5,946 nt of DNA from Candidatus Nomurabacteria bacterium (GTDB lineage Bacteria; Patescibacteriota; Minisyncoccia; Phycocordibacterales; UBA9973). The notes under the pieces are model-generated. The model was given only the letters and a program-made list of their open reading frames with translations, did no database searches and was not told the DNA's origin. The stretch is taken from contig CALRCI010000038.1 of NCBI GenBank assembly GCA_943354525.1, forward strand, positions 1-5,946. Reading direction: 5' to 3'. This document shows positions 1 through 4,788 of the stretch, one piece after another (positions within the stretch are counted from its first letter, which is position 1; each line of letters opens with the position of its first letter). A program made the position numbers and the translations under genes.

Positions 1-368
1 ATCACGTCGTGACACTTTTCAAACACAACGGCTGCTGGGGTGCAATATCCAAAACCAACCATAGCGTACTGCGCTACCGCGAGCCGATTTACAAAACAGT
101 GCGTGAATTGGCACTTTCATATTTCCACGAATACATTACCGACGATGGCAAGAAAAATCTGCGCAGTTATTCTAAGCCATTCGACATTTCTAAATTTGAT
201 ACGCGGAACTGGGCGACTGACCCTGATAATTTATGGTATATTGCGCTCGCCCTCGATGCCTCACCGCATGAGCAAATCCTGAATTCTCAGATGATTCGCA
301 ATCTGCGCAAAGCTGACAAGATCGAAATCGAGGCGGGCAAAATAACCGAATGGAAAAAGAAAAAATAG
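1..368 (+). CDS. C-terminal part of an unassigned, possibly transglutaminase-like protein (5' end outside the window)
   Basis: The reading frame is open from the first bases of the window (…H-V-V-T-L-F-K…) to TAG at 366-368. The GTG at 9 is therefore probably internal and the true start lies upstream. About 122 residues are visible. They show HVVTLFKHNGCWGAISKTNH, then LRYREPIYKTVRELALSYFHEY, and a basic tail ending EWKKKK. A His followed by a hydrophobic strand and a Gly-Cys-Trp-Gly turn recalls the His-containing strand of transglutaminase-like cysteine-protease folds. Similar pieces occur, from memory, in uncharacterised CPR proteins. This is inference: the expected catalytic Cys would be upstream and cannot be seen. 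There is no membrane segment in the visible part. The last 19 nt overlap the start of the next gene, suggesting translational coupling in one operon. The assignment as a real coding region is firm; the family is tentative. Confidence 0.7.
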   Translation, partial: HVVTLFKHNGCWGAISKTNHSVLRYREPIYKTVRELALSYFHEYITDDGKKNLRSYSKPFDISKFDTRNWATDPDNLWYIALALDASPHEQILNSQMIRNLRKADKIEIEAGKITEWKKKK

Positions 369-763
369 TCATGGTCTTCGGCGTCTTTGACGGACTGCAC
401 GACGGCCACAAAGCATTTCTGACAGAGGCACGCGCACATGGCGAGCGACTCGTTGTTGTCGTCGCGTCATGTACGAACGTCGGCAAGACGAAGGGCTACT
501 GTCCGCTCAACCAGAGCACCGTACGTATGGAAACGATTCAAAAATTCATGCCTGAAGCAATTGTCCTCAAAGGCGATCAGGAAGATGGTTCATGGACAGC
601 ATTATCCGAATTCAATCCCGAGATTATTGTTACCGGTTATGATCAATCTGCACTTCGTGAAGCACTCGAAGCCCTGCATTTCCCTTCTATTAAACAAATC
701 ATAACTGCACAGCCACATCGCGGAAACGAACTCCATTCGAGTATTCTGCGCCAGAAAATGTGA
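350..763 (+). CDS. Small cytidylyltransferase-like nucleotidyltransferase (HxGH superfamily)
   Basis: The 137-aa product starts with a beta strand, MVFGVFDGLHDGHKAFL, which holds the nucleotide-binding HxGH signature (His17-Asp-Gly-His20). Near the C-terminus ELHSSILR (about 127-134) matches the ISSTxxR-type motif of the same superfamily, and VTGYDQ (about 94-99) matches the conserved core strand. Family members transfer a nucleotidyl group from NTP to a phosphorylated substrate: glycerol-3-phosphate cytidylyltransferase (TagD), archaeal-type FAD synthetase (RibL) and sugar-phosphate nucleotidyltransferases. The length matches single-domain TagD/RibL enzymes. The substrate cannot be read from the sequence, so no symbol is given. 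ATG 350 is preferred because it gives MEKEKIVMVFG, with a normal lead-in to strand 1. ATG 371, just after the upstream stop, is possible but would begin inside the strand. Neither start has a good Shine-Dalgarno. The gene overlaps its upstream neighbour by 19 nt and ends 12 nt before rsmE. Confidence 0.85.
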   Translation: MEKEKIVMVFGVFDGLHDGHKAFLTEARAHGERLVVVVASCTNVGKTKGYCPLNQSTVRMETIQKFMPEAIVLKGDQEDGSWTALSEFNPEIIVTGYDQSALREALEALHFPSIKQIITAQPHRGNELHSSILRQKM

Positions 764-769
764 TATAGT
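761..769 (+). promoter_or_regulatory. Extended -10 promoter candidate directly before rsmE
   Basis: TGA-TATAGT reads as an extended -10 box: TGn followed by a hexamer matching TATAAT at 5 of 6 positions. Only six bases separate the hexamer from the rsmE ATG at 776, so initiation at the usual distance would start at or next to the A of the ATG. No recognisable -35 lies upstream, which extended -10 promoters can tolerate. The TG of the box is part of the TGA stop codon of the upstream gene. Transcription from further upstream in the operon is equally possible. Confidence 0.4.
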
Positions 770-775
770 AACGCC

Positions 776-1465
776 ATGAAAATCCACCGTTTTATCGGCA
801 ACTTTGATCTCGATACAAACCCCGTCGTCATTTCTGACACAGAGGTTATTCACCAGATGCGGAGTGTGCTCAAACTGAAAGTTGGTGAGGAAATCATTCT
901 CGGTAATGGCCAGTGCGATGAAGTCCGCGCAACTTTGACAACCATTGAGAAAAATAACGTCGTTGCAACAGTTACAGAAAAATATTACAACGAAAACGAA
1001 TCGAAATTACAAACACGACTATATCTGGCAATTCTGAAGCGAGAAAACTTTGAGCTCGCAGTGCAGAAAGCAGTCGAGACTGGAGTTTCAGAAATTACGC
1101 CGATCATCACCGCTCGCACGGTAAAAACAGGACTCAATATGGAACGCCTCCAGAAAATTATCCGCGAAGCAGCTGAGCAATCCGGCCGTGGAATTATACC
1201 GATCCTTCATGAAGTTAAAAATTTTTCTGACGCTGTTGAAACCTGCAATCCTGAAGAATCGATAATCTTTGACGCGTCTGGTATTCTCTTTGTCAAAAGT
1301 CAATTGTCACATGTCAAAAGTTTTTTCATCGGTCCCGAAGGCGGATTCACGTCGGAAGAAATACAGCTCGCTACAGCAAACGGCTTCCACATCGCCTCGC
1401 TCGGCACTCTCACGCTCCGCGGCGAAACTGCAGCTATTGTGGCTACATACCTTCTGGGACAATAA
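776..1465 (+). CDS. rsmE: 16S rRNA (uracil(1498)-N(3))-methyltransferase RsmE
   Basis: RsmE methylates N3 of U1498 in 16S rRNA of the assembled small subunit, using S-adenosylmethionine bound in a SPOUT-family knot; it acts in the cytoplasm. The 229-aa product carries the family signatures in order: EAAEQSGRG (about 131-139), FFIGPEGGFTSEEI (about 183-196), and the knot strand SLGTLTLRGETAA (about 208-220). An N-terminal PUA-like portion (about 1-70, MKIHRFIG… HQMRSVLKLKVGEEI) precedes the catalytic domain. The length is close to the usual 240 or so residues, so the gene looks complete. The ATG at 776 gives the canonical short N-terminus before HRF. No Shine-Dalgarno is visible; an extended -10 box sits immediately upstream. 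It is the last gene of the plus-strand group and faces a minus-strand gene across a 52-bp gap holding a hairpin terminator. Confidence 0.96.
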   Translation: MKIHRFIGNFDLDTNPVVISDTEVIHQMRSVLKLKVGEEIILGNGQCDEVRATLTTIEKNNVVATVTEKYYNENESKLQTRLYLAILKRENFELAVQKAVETGVSEITPIITARTVKTGLNMERLQKIIREAAEQSGRGIIPILHEVKNFSDAVETCNPEESIIFDASGILFVKSQLSHVKSFFIGPEGGFTSEEIQLATANGFHIASLGTLTLRGETAAIVATYLLGQ

Positions 1466-1494
1466 AAAACAGTCCGTTCTTATGAACGGACTGT
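1464..1494 (-). terminator. Intrinsic terminator between convergent genes, U-tract on the minus strand
   Basis: A perfect 11-bp stem (ACAGTCCGTTC at 1469-1479 with GAACGGACTGT at 1484-1494) closes a 4-nt loop. Read on the minus strand, the stem is followed by TTTTTTATT, so it is a classical terminator for the secreted-protein gene ending at 1518. On the plus strand it begins four bases after the rsmE stop but lacks a T-run after the stem, so it would work less well for rsmE. Confidence 0.85.
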
Positions 1495-1517
1495 GTAACA
1501 AACAATAAAAAGGTATT

Positions 1518-1955
1518 TCATTTCGTACCGGCCTCTTTGTAACCGACAGGTATCAAATAATTGCTTTTCCGGAGCGTTTTGTATAGGTCCGGATAACGGG
1601 TTTCCAAGCTGTTCTTTTCTGTAAGCGTCAGCTTGCGACCGATAATCTTAAACCCAGCAGTACTTTTAAGCAAGGCATCGACTGTATTATTTTCATTATT
1701 GAAGACGCTTGCATCCTTGTTGGTGCTGTGCTTTTCAAAAAGAAAATTCACAACCTTGCCTGGATGATCGTCCAGGACACCTGAAATACTGAATAAACTG
1801 TCTCCCGATATAAAATTAGGTATCGGGGTAAAACTACAGGTTACTTGGTATTTTTTATACTTAACTGAATGCTTCGGTCCAACTTTAGCGCTGGTCTGAG
1901 CGTCTGCGACATGACTTGCGCAGATAAGTGCACAAATTAAAAGAATTTTTTTCAT
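1518..1955 (-). CDS. Secreted protein of unknown family
   Basis: The 145-aa product is not one I recognise. It begins with a clear Sec signal peptide: Lys-Lys at 2-3, a hydrophobic core ILLICALICA, and a likely cleavage site after AHVADA-like residues (SHVADA|QTSAK, about residue 19). The mature part of about 126 residues is hydrophilic and rich in Lys, Asn, Ser and Thr, with a single Cys (YQVTCSF), so no internal disulfide is possible. A lipobox is absent. The C-terminal half (FKIIGRKLTLTEKNSLETRYPDLYKTL) looks alpha/beta and contains no catalytic motif I can name. It stands alone, with its own consensus promoter (1994-2021) and terminator (1464-1494). The ATG has no Shine-Dalgarno; the leader is A/T-rich. 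The signal peptide ending in DAQ recalls Bacteroidota exported proteins, which could hint at transfer, but this is weak. A host-facing or envelope role is only inference from export. Confidence 0.8.
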   Translation of the reverse strand: MKKILLICALICASHVADAQTSAKVGPKHSVKYKKYQVTCSFTPIPNFISGDSLFSISGVLDDHPGKVVNFLFEKHSTNKDASVFNNENNTVDALLKSTAGFKIIGRKLTLTEKNSLETRYPDLYKTLRKSNYLIPVGYKEAGTK

Positions 1956-1993
1956 ACGTTTTGTAATTTAGCTTGTTTTTGGAAATTTTCCTT

Positions 1994-2021
1994 ATTATAC
2001 AGATATATTTCATATTGTCAA
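1994..2021 (-). promoter_or_regulatory. Perfect-consensus sigma70-type promoter for the 145-aa secreted protein
   Basis: On the minus strand TTGACA (2016-2021) and TATAAT (1994-1999) are both exact consensus hexamers, separated by 16 bp (2000-2015) of A/T-rich DNA. The predicted start site near 1987 leaves a leader of about 30 nt before the ATG at 1955. The -35 box lies two bases from the left end of the 2024-2153 palindromic element, so anything upstream of the promoter core is element sequence. Confidence 0.8.
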
Positions 2022-2023
2022 GG

Positions 2024-2153
2024 TATGCCTGAATCCTGCCTGCATGTCTTTTTCCGGAGGTCTCGCGCAGGCGGGTAGCCGAGCCAGAGCAAATTTTCAG
2101 CAGAAAATTATGCGTGCCGCAGGAAAAAGACATGCAGGCAGGATTCAGGCATA
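2024..2153. repeat. Palindromic element with perfect 32-bp terminal inverted repeats (MITE-like)
   Basis: The left arm 2024-2055 (TATGCCTGAATCCTGCCTGC…) is the exact reverse complement of the right arm 2122-2153. Each arm contains CCTG three times. The 66-bp centre can fold into two more hairpins. One pairs 2059-2065 with 2080-2085 (one bulged base). The other pairs 2089-2098 with 2103-2113 (one bulged base, AGCA loop). The whole would be a Y- or cloverleaf-shaped structure on either strand. The outermost TA on each side could be a TA target duplication of the Tc1/mariner type, because TA is its own reverse complement; no longer duplication is evident. No credible ORF lies inside. This is consistent with a non-autonomous mobile element. 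A structured RNA or a large terminator-like barrier are alternatives. It lies between the terminator of the lysozyme-like gene and the promoter of the 145-aa gene. Confidence 0.85.
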
Positions 2154-2161
2154 TCAAATAT

Positions 2162-2197
2162 AAAAACCGCTCGGAGCGTATGCTCCGAGCGGTTTTT
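2162..2197 (-). terminator. Strong intrinsic terminator after the lysozyme-like gene (symmetrical)
   Basis: A perfect 11-bp GC-rich stem (CCGCTCGGAGC at 2167-2177 with GCTCCGAGCGG at 2182-2192) closes the loop GTAT. It is flanked by AAAAA on one side and TTTTT on the other, so it can act in both directions. On the minus strand it begins directly after the TAA stop at 2199-2201, making it the terminator of the lysozyme-like gene. Confidence 0.93.
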
Positions 2198-2198
2198 A

Positions 2199-2774
2199 TT
2201 ATGAGATATCGTAATTCTCGATTGCCGCCATGATCCCCTTCACCTGGCCAACATAGTTTGGAATAACTTGGTTGTAGGTTCGGAGAATGCCGTCAATGTC
2301 CTTGCCCTTGTAGTAATGCGCCGTGTCCGGATCATTACCGCTCAAGTTCTCTGACATCGAAGCGATAGCTTCATCGAGGCTTTTGAATCCGATTTTACAG
2401 GATCCCCAACCCCAATAGTTGTTTTCTTTGTATTTACAATCGAACTTTCCTCCAGTAGATTCGCGCATGGCGATAGCCGCCACAAGCGTATACGGGAGAT
2501 TGTTCTTCTTAGCCTCAATGGCGATTGTCATACCGGCACCGGCAAGCGGGAGCTTGCGATCGCCGAAGTACGCGTCAATCTTCTTAGCCTCGATCTCGAG
2601 CTCATGCTGTTGGTTATCAACACGGCTGTTACCGAGGAGCCTGGTTTGTTCGGTCGCTGTTACTACTACAGAGGGAATCTTGCTCGTGTCCATACCGGAC
2701 ATTGAGAAGCTTGTCGCTAAAACAGGAATGACGACAAATGACTGTAGAGAGTTTACTAACTTTTTATTAAACAT
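2199..2774 (-). CDS. Secreted lysozyme/SLT-fold protein, probable peptidoglycan hydrolase
   Basis: From the ATG at 2774 the product is 191 aa. MFNKKLVNSLQSFVVIPVLATSF gives a signal peptide or short membrane anchor, then a Ser/Thr-rich linker with a stretch of charged residues (ELEIEAKKIDAYF). The domain from about residue 70 on has the lysozyme-superfamily pattern: LPYTLVAAIAMRESTGGKF with the probable catalytic Glu at about 105, then NNYWGWGSCKIGF, LDEAIASMSENLSG, and YNQVIPNYVGQVKGIMAAI. Such proteins cut the glycan strands of peptidoglycan; whether it is a lytic transglycosylase or a muramidase/glucosaminidase cannot be told from this. Cys113 and Cys126 could form a disulfide outside the cell. 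A TTG at 2798 would add eight residues (MAEHNCQD) but places polar and acidic residues before the signal core, so ATG 2774 is preferred. The gene has its own promoter candidate at 2920-2947 and a long leader. It lies next to a peptidoglycan-binding surface protein, so the two may both act on the wall. Confidence 0.85.
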   Translation of the reverse strand: MFNKKLVNSLQSFVVIPVLATSFSMSGMDTSKIPSVVVTATEQTRLLGNSRVDNQQHELEIEAKKIDAYFGDRKLPLAGAGMTIAIEAKKNNLPYTLVAAIAMRESTGGKFDCKYKENNYWGWGSCKIGFKSLDEAIASMSENLSGNDPDTAHYYKGKDIDGILRTYNQVIPNYVGQVKGIMAAIENYDIS

Positions 2775-2777
2775 ATC

Positions 2778-2798
2778 TTGGCAGTTATGCTCTGCCAA
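2778..2798 (-). promoter_or_regulatory. Hairpin immediately upstream of the lysozyme-like start codon
   Basis: On the minus strand TTGGCAG (2792-2798) and CTGCCAA (2778-2784) form a perfect 7-bp stem with a 7-nt loop, ending three bases before the preferred ATG at 2774. In mRNA this would occupy the ribosome-docking region, and as DNA it is a dyad that could bind a regulator. Its position is observed; a regulatory role is inferred. Confidence 0.4.
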
Positions 2799-2840
2799 CT
2801 CGTGACTGGATTAGATGTTTTCAGAAGTGAAAACGAAAAA

Positions 2841-2904
2841 TACCCTGTAGTATTAAGGCTTGACCCTGACACTACTGGATACCCTCACATACTAGCATAC
2901 CCTG
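2841..2904. repeat. Four degenerate ACCCT(G) motifs at near-regular spacing in the lysozyme-like gene leader
   Basis: ACCCT occurs at 2842, 2863, 2881 and 2899, giving spacings of 21, 18 and 18 bp. Three of the four are preceded by T and three are followed by G. The stretches between them share pieces such as CTACTGG and TACTAGC. On the minus strand these are AGGGT motifs lying inside the predicted 5' leader of the lysozyme-like gene. A fifth copy (2957) is part of the neighbouring terminator stem. The regular spacing suggests a decayed tandem repeat or a set of protein-binding sites. Confidence 0.45.
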
Positions 2905-2919
2905 ACGGAAAAGTCAATA

Positions 2920-2947
2920 GTTATACCACTATTTTCACTGGTGTCAA
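2920..2947 (-). promoter_or_regulatory. Sigma70-type promoter candidate for the lysozyme-like gene
   Basis: On the minus strand an exact TTGACA (2942-2947) is followed after 16 bp by TATAAC (2920-2925), which matches 5 of 6 consensus positions and is preceded by TGG, an extended -10. The predicted start near 2913 gives a leader of about 140 nt before the ATG at 2774, unusually long beside the other promoters here. It sits just downstream of the terminator of the 559-aa gene, so the lysozyme-like gene is likely transcribed on its own. Confidence 0.65.
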
Positions 2948-2951
2948 ATAT

Positions 2952-2980
2952 AAAATACCCTTATGAAATAAGGGTATTTT
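2952..2980 (-). terminator. A/T-rich hairpin terminator after the 559-aa surface protein gene
   Basis: AAAATACCCTTA (2952-2963) pairs perfectly with TAAGGGTATTTT (2969-2980) around a 5-nt loop, 12 bp in all. It ends in TTTT on both strands, and on the minus strand ATATTTG follows. It lies 72 bp after the TAA of the surface protein gene and only 4 bp before the -35 of the next promoter. Only five G·C positions hold the stem together, so it is weaker than the 2162-2197 terminator. Confidence 0.7.
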
Positions 2981-3052
2981 GCGTAAAATTGCTTGACAGA
3001 TTATGAATAAATATGCATAAAAATGACCTGTGGATAGCTAGCTGGACAGTTT

Positions 3053-4732
3053 TTAGTGCGTGTTGATGTACTCACGCGTCCGCGGACCGAAAATTCCAGT
3101 GCCGTGCGTGTAGAAGGGATACAAAATCTCTTTTGCATGGGCTTCTTGGAAACGTATGAGCGCCTGTCTAGTCAGCGGGCCAAAGTGATTAACTTCCCTG
3201 CCTGGCGATCCCGGACCAGAAGATGCAATCGTAAAGCCATTCACATTGAGGAAGTGTTGGAGCACATATACTTGTGAGCTGATGCTGCCGACAGTCAGAT
3301 TCATGTTCGAAAAGATGGCATTCGTACTACCGAGACTCTGTGTATTGTTTGAAGACCCAGAAAGAGGGACAACATGCTCCCAGAGAGGGACATGCGGATG
3401 TACTGAATCAGTCTCAACTTGGGCATTCGAAGCCGGAGGGATACTGACAAGGACCGTACCGCCAAATGAAGGTACGGTCATCGAGATACGCGAAGTAGGA
3501 GCGGCCACGACAAAGGCTACGTTGCCATCGTTGGCAGTTACCCAATTGCTCGACGATGCCAAATCATCAATTACACGGACACGCCAATAATAATCACCCG
3601 CTTCCAAAGATTGGCCGCTCTCGCCGATTGTGTAACTTCCATCATGAAATACTGTGTCTTCTGCTGGATTCTGTCCGACGCTGTACGAGACTTCCCGGCT
3701 GCCGTCACACGGTGCTTCCAGCGGACAGCCTACTGGATCAAGCGCATTTGTCATGCCGGATAAGTAATCAAGTACGAGCGGTGCACCGAGAAACGTGTTA
3801 TCTGTACTTACTTGGATTTCATACTGAACCTGATCGCCATCAGGCTCGGGAGGAATGACAAATGACAGTGCCGGTTGAGAATCATCGTCGCTGCTGCCAT
3901 TCACCTTCGATGCAGGACCGAGCGTTGTCGGATCGGCCGGCGCACTGTTTGCCGGCGTGAGACCCCAGCAAGCATCAGTACGGCCTGAGTCGACTGAATT
4001 ACTTGTGATCATGGTGACTGAACCGTCAGCGCATCCGCCGTCTTCTACATCGGCATAATCCACGACAGCTGTACCGGTCGGATGTATGAACCATTGCGAT
4101 CCTTCGCTGTCTGAACGGAATTGGATCGATCCTCCGCCAGGTTGGCCGGTAATTGTAAGCTCACTGGAAATGCCGATCGTCATTCCCGATTGCACTGTCA
4201 CGACTAACGGGCTTTCGGAATCATTTATGAAAGAGAGATTATAAAAATCAGTTGAACCAGTAATACTGGCAGTATGATCAAAAACAACCGTACTCTCGCC
4301 TGCCAGAAAGATGCCGGACATGTGCCACGCGCCGGTAGTGATTATAATCCGGTTAGCATTGAAACTGCCACTTGGACCGATAGTTATCGAATTCGCCGCG
4401 ACAGTGAAGCTTTTCGCGTCTCCGGGAATTTCAAGATTACCGTTGATGGTCAGATCGCCGACGGTGATACCTTGCGTCAGAGTGACGAGAACTCCCTCGT
4501 CGATAATCGGGTTATCCGTCAGCGCGGGAACAGAGGCAGGACCACTTCCACAGCCGGTCCAAATAGTCCCGTCATTCCAATCGCCTGGAGTTACCGCATG
4601 GCACGTTTCATCAGCAGTATGGGCATTCGGAGCAAATACAAAGAAGCAGGTGAGGACCATCGCAAGCACGAGGACAAGTATGGTTTGTTCTTTGAGCGGT
4701 TTCAAATCAATTATTCTCTCTTGAGAGGACAT
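3053..4732 (-). CDS. Large secreted surface protein with C-terminal peptidoglycan-binding domain
   Basis: The 559-aa product has a long charged n-region (1-16), a hydrophobic core (about 17-35) and a probable cleavage site after AHTA (about residue 40). Residues about 41-125 (CHAVTPGDWNDGTIWTG, then repeated short strands such as VTLTQGITVGDLTINGNLEI) look like the beta-solenoid or G8-like start of many bacterial surface proteins, and strand-rich sequence runs to about 260. A proline linker (PANSAPADPTTLGP) leads to a fibronectin III-like region (about 285-410, with YYWRVRVID). The last 80 residues form a peptidoglycan-binding domain: SSQVYVLQHFLNVNGF, GPGSPG, HFGPLTRQALIRFQ and a closing GTGIFGPRTREYIN. 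Six cysteines fall in three close pairs (44/61, 234/255, 336/342), suited to disulfides outside the cell. The protein is probably anchored to the wall and displayed outward; a ligand or enzymatic activity is not evident. It follows secA by 56 bp with its own -10 candidate. Confidence 0.9.
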   Translation of the reverse strand: MSSQERIIDLKPLKEQTILVLVLAMVLTCFFVFAPNAHTADETCHAVTPGDWNDGTIWTGCGSGPASVPALTDNPIIDEGVLVTLTQGITVGDLTINGNLEIPGDAKSFTVAANSITIGPSGSFNANRIIITTGAWHMSGIFLAGESTVVFDHTASITGSTDFYNLSFINDSESPLVVTVQSGMTIGISSELTITGQPGGGSIQFRSDSEGSQWFIHPTGTAVVDYADVEDGGCADGSVTMITSNSVDSGRTDACWGLTPANSAPADPTTLGPASKVNGSSDDDSQPALSFVIPPEPDGDQVQYEIQVSTDNTFLGAPLVLDYLSGMTNALDPVGCPLEAPCDGSREVSYSVGQNPAEDTVFHDGSYTIGESGQSLEAGDYYWRVRVIDDLASSSNWVTANDGNVAFVVAAPTSRISMTVPSFGGTVLVSIPPASNAQVETDSVHPHVPLWEHVVPLSGSSNNTQSLGSTNAIFSNMNLTVGSISSQVYVLQHFLNVNGFTIASSGPGSPGREVNHFGPLTRQALIRFQEAHAKEILYPFYTHGTGIFGPRTREYINTH

Positions 4733-4751
4733 AATTTCTTAATATGTTTAG

Positions 4752-4781
4752 AGTATAGCGAATTGCCTGCCTACTCTGCAA
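4752..4781 (-). promoter_or_regulatory. Promoter candidate for the 559-aa surface protein gene
   Basis: On the minus strand TATACT (4752-4757) matches the -10 consensus at 5 of 6 positions. TTGCAG (4776-4781), 18 bp upstream, is only a half-match to TTGACA. The start would be near 4745, leaving a leader of about 13 nt. A 6-bp inverted repeat, AGAGTA (4750-4755) and TACTCT (4772-4777), brackets the spacer and overlaps the -10, so it could be an operator or chance. There is no clear terminator between secA and this gene, so read-through from secA is possible. Confidence 0.45.
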
Positions 4782-4788
4782 GGAACAA

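Noticed and set aside
2056..2121. tRNA or integron attC site inside the palindromic element, suggested by the cloverleaf-like fold
   Set aside because: There is no T-loop GGTTCGAA-like sequence, no 7-bp anticodon loop and no attC core sites; the 32-bp perfect outer stem is wrong for both.
1885..2157. Minus-strand ORF of 90 aa across the palindromic element
   Set aside because: It runs through both arms of the inverted repeat, the consensus promoter and the signal-peptide region of the real gene. The protein is low-quality and unlike any family.
2841..2904. CRISPR array or replication-origin iterons
   Set aside because: The repeated unit is only 5-7 bp with degenerate surroundings, no cas or rep genes are nearby, and no spacers of uniform length exist.
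2778..2966. Plus-strand ORF of about 60 aa containing YP-spaced residues and a stretch (FRSENEKYPVV) that faintly recalls type IV pilins
   Set aside because: It starts inside the lysozyme-like gene's N-terminus on the other strand, has no ribosome site, ends inside a terminator loop and overlaps the minus-strand leader and promoter. The YP periodicity reflects the 18-bp ACCCT repeats. A decayed pilin fragment cannot be excluded.
3028..3049. Imperfect palindrome around AGCTAGCT with CTGT/ACAG flanks just after the surface protein stop
   Set aside because: The core is only 8 bp, the flanking pairs are out of register by two bases, and there is no T-run. It is too weak to call as a terminator or operator.
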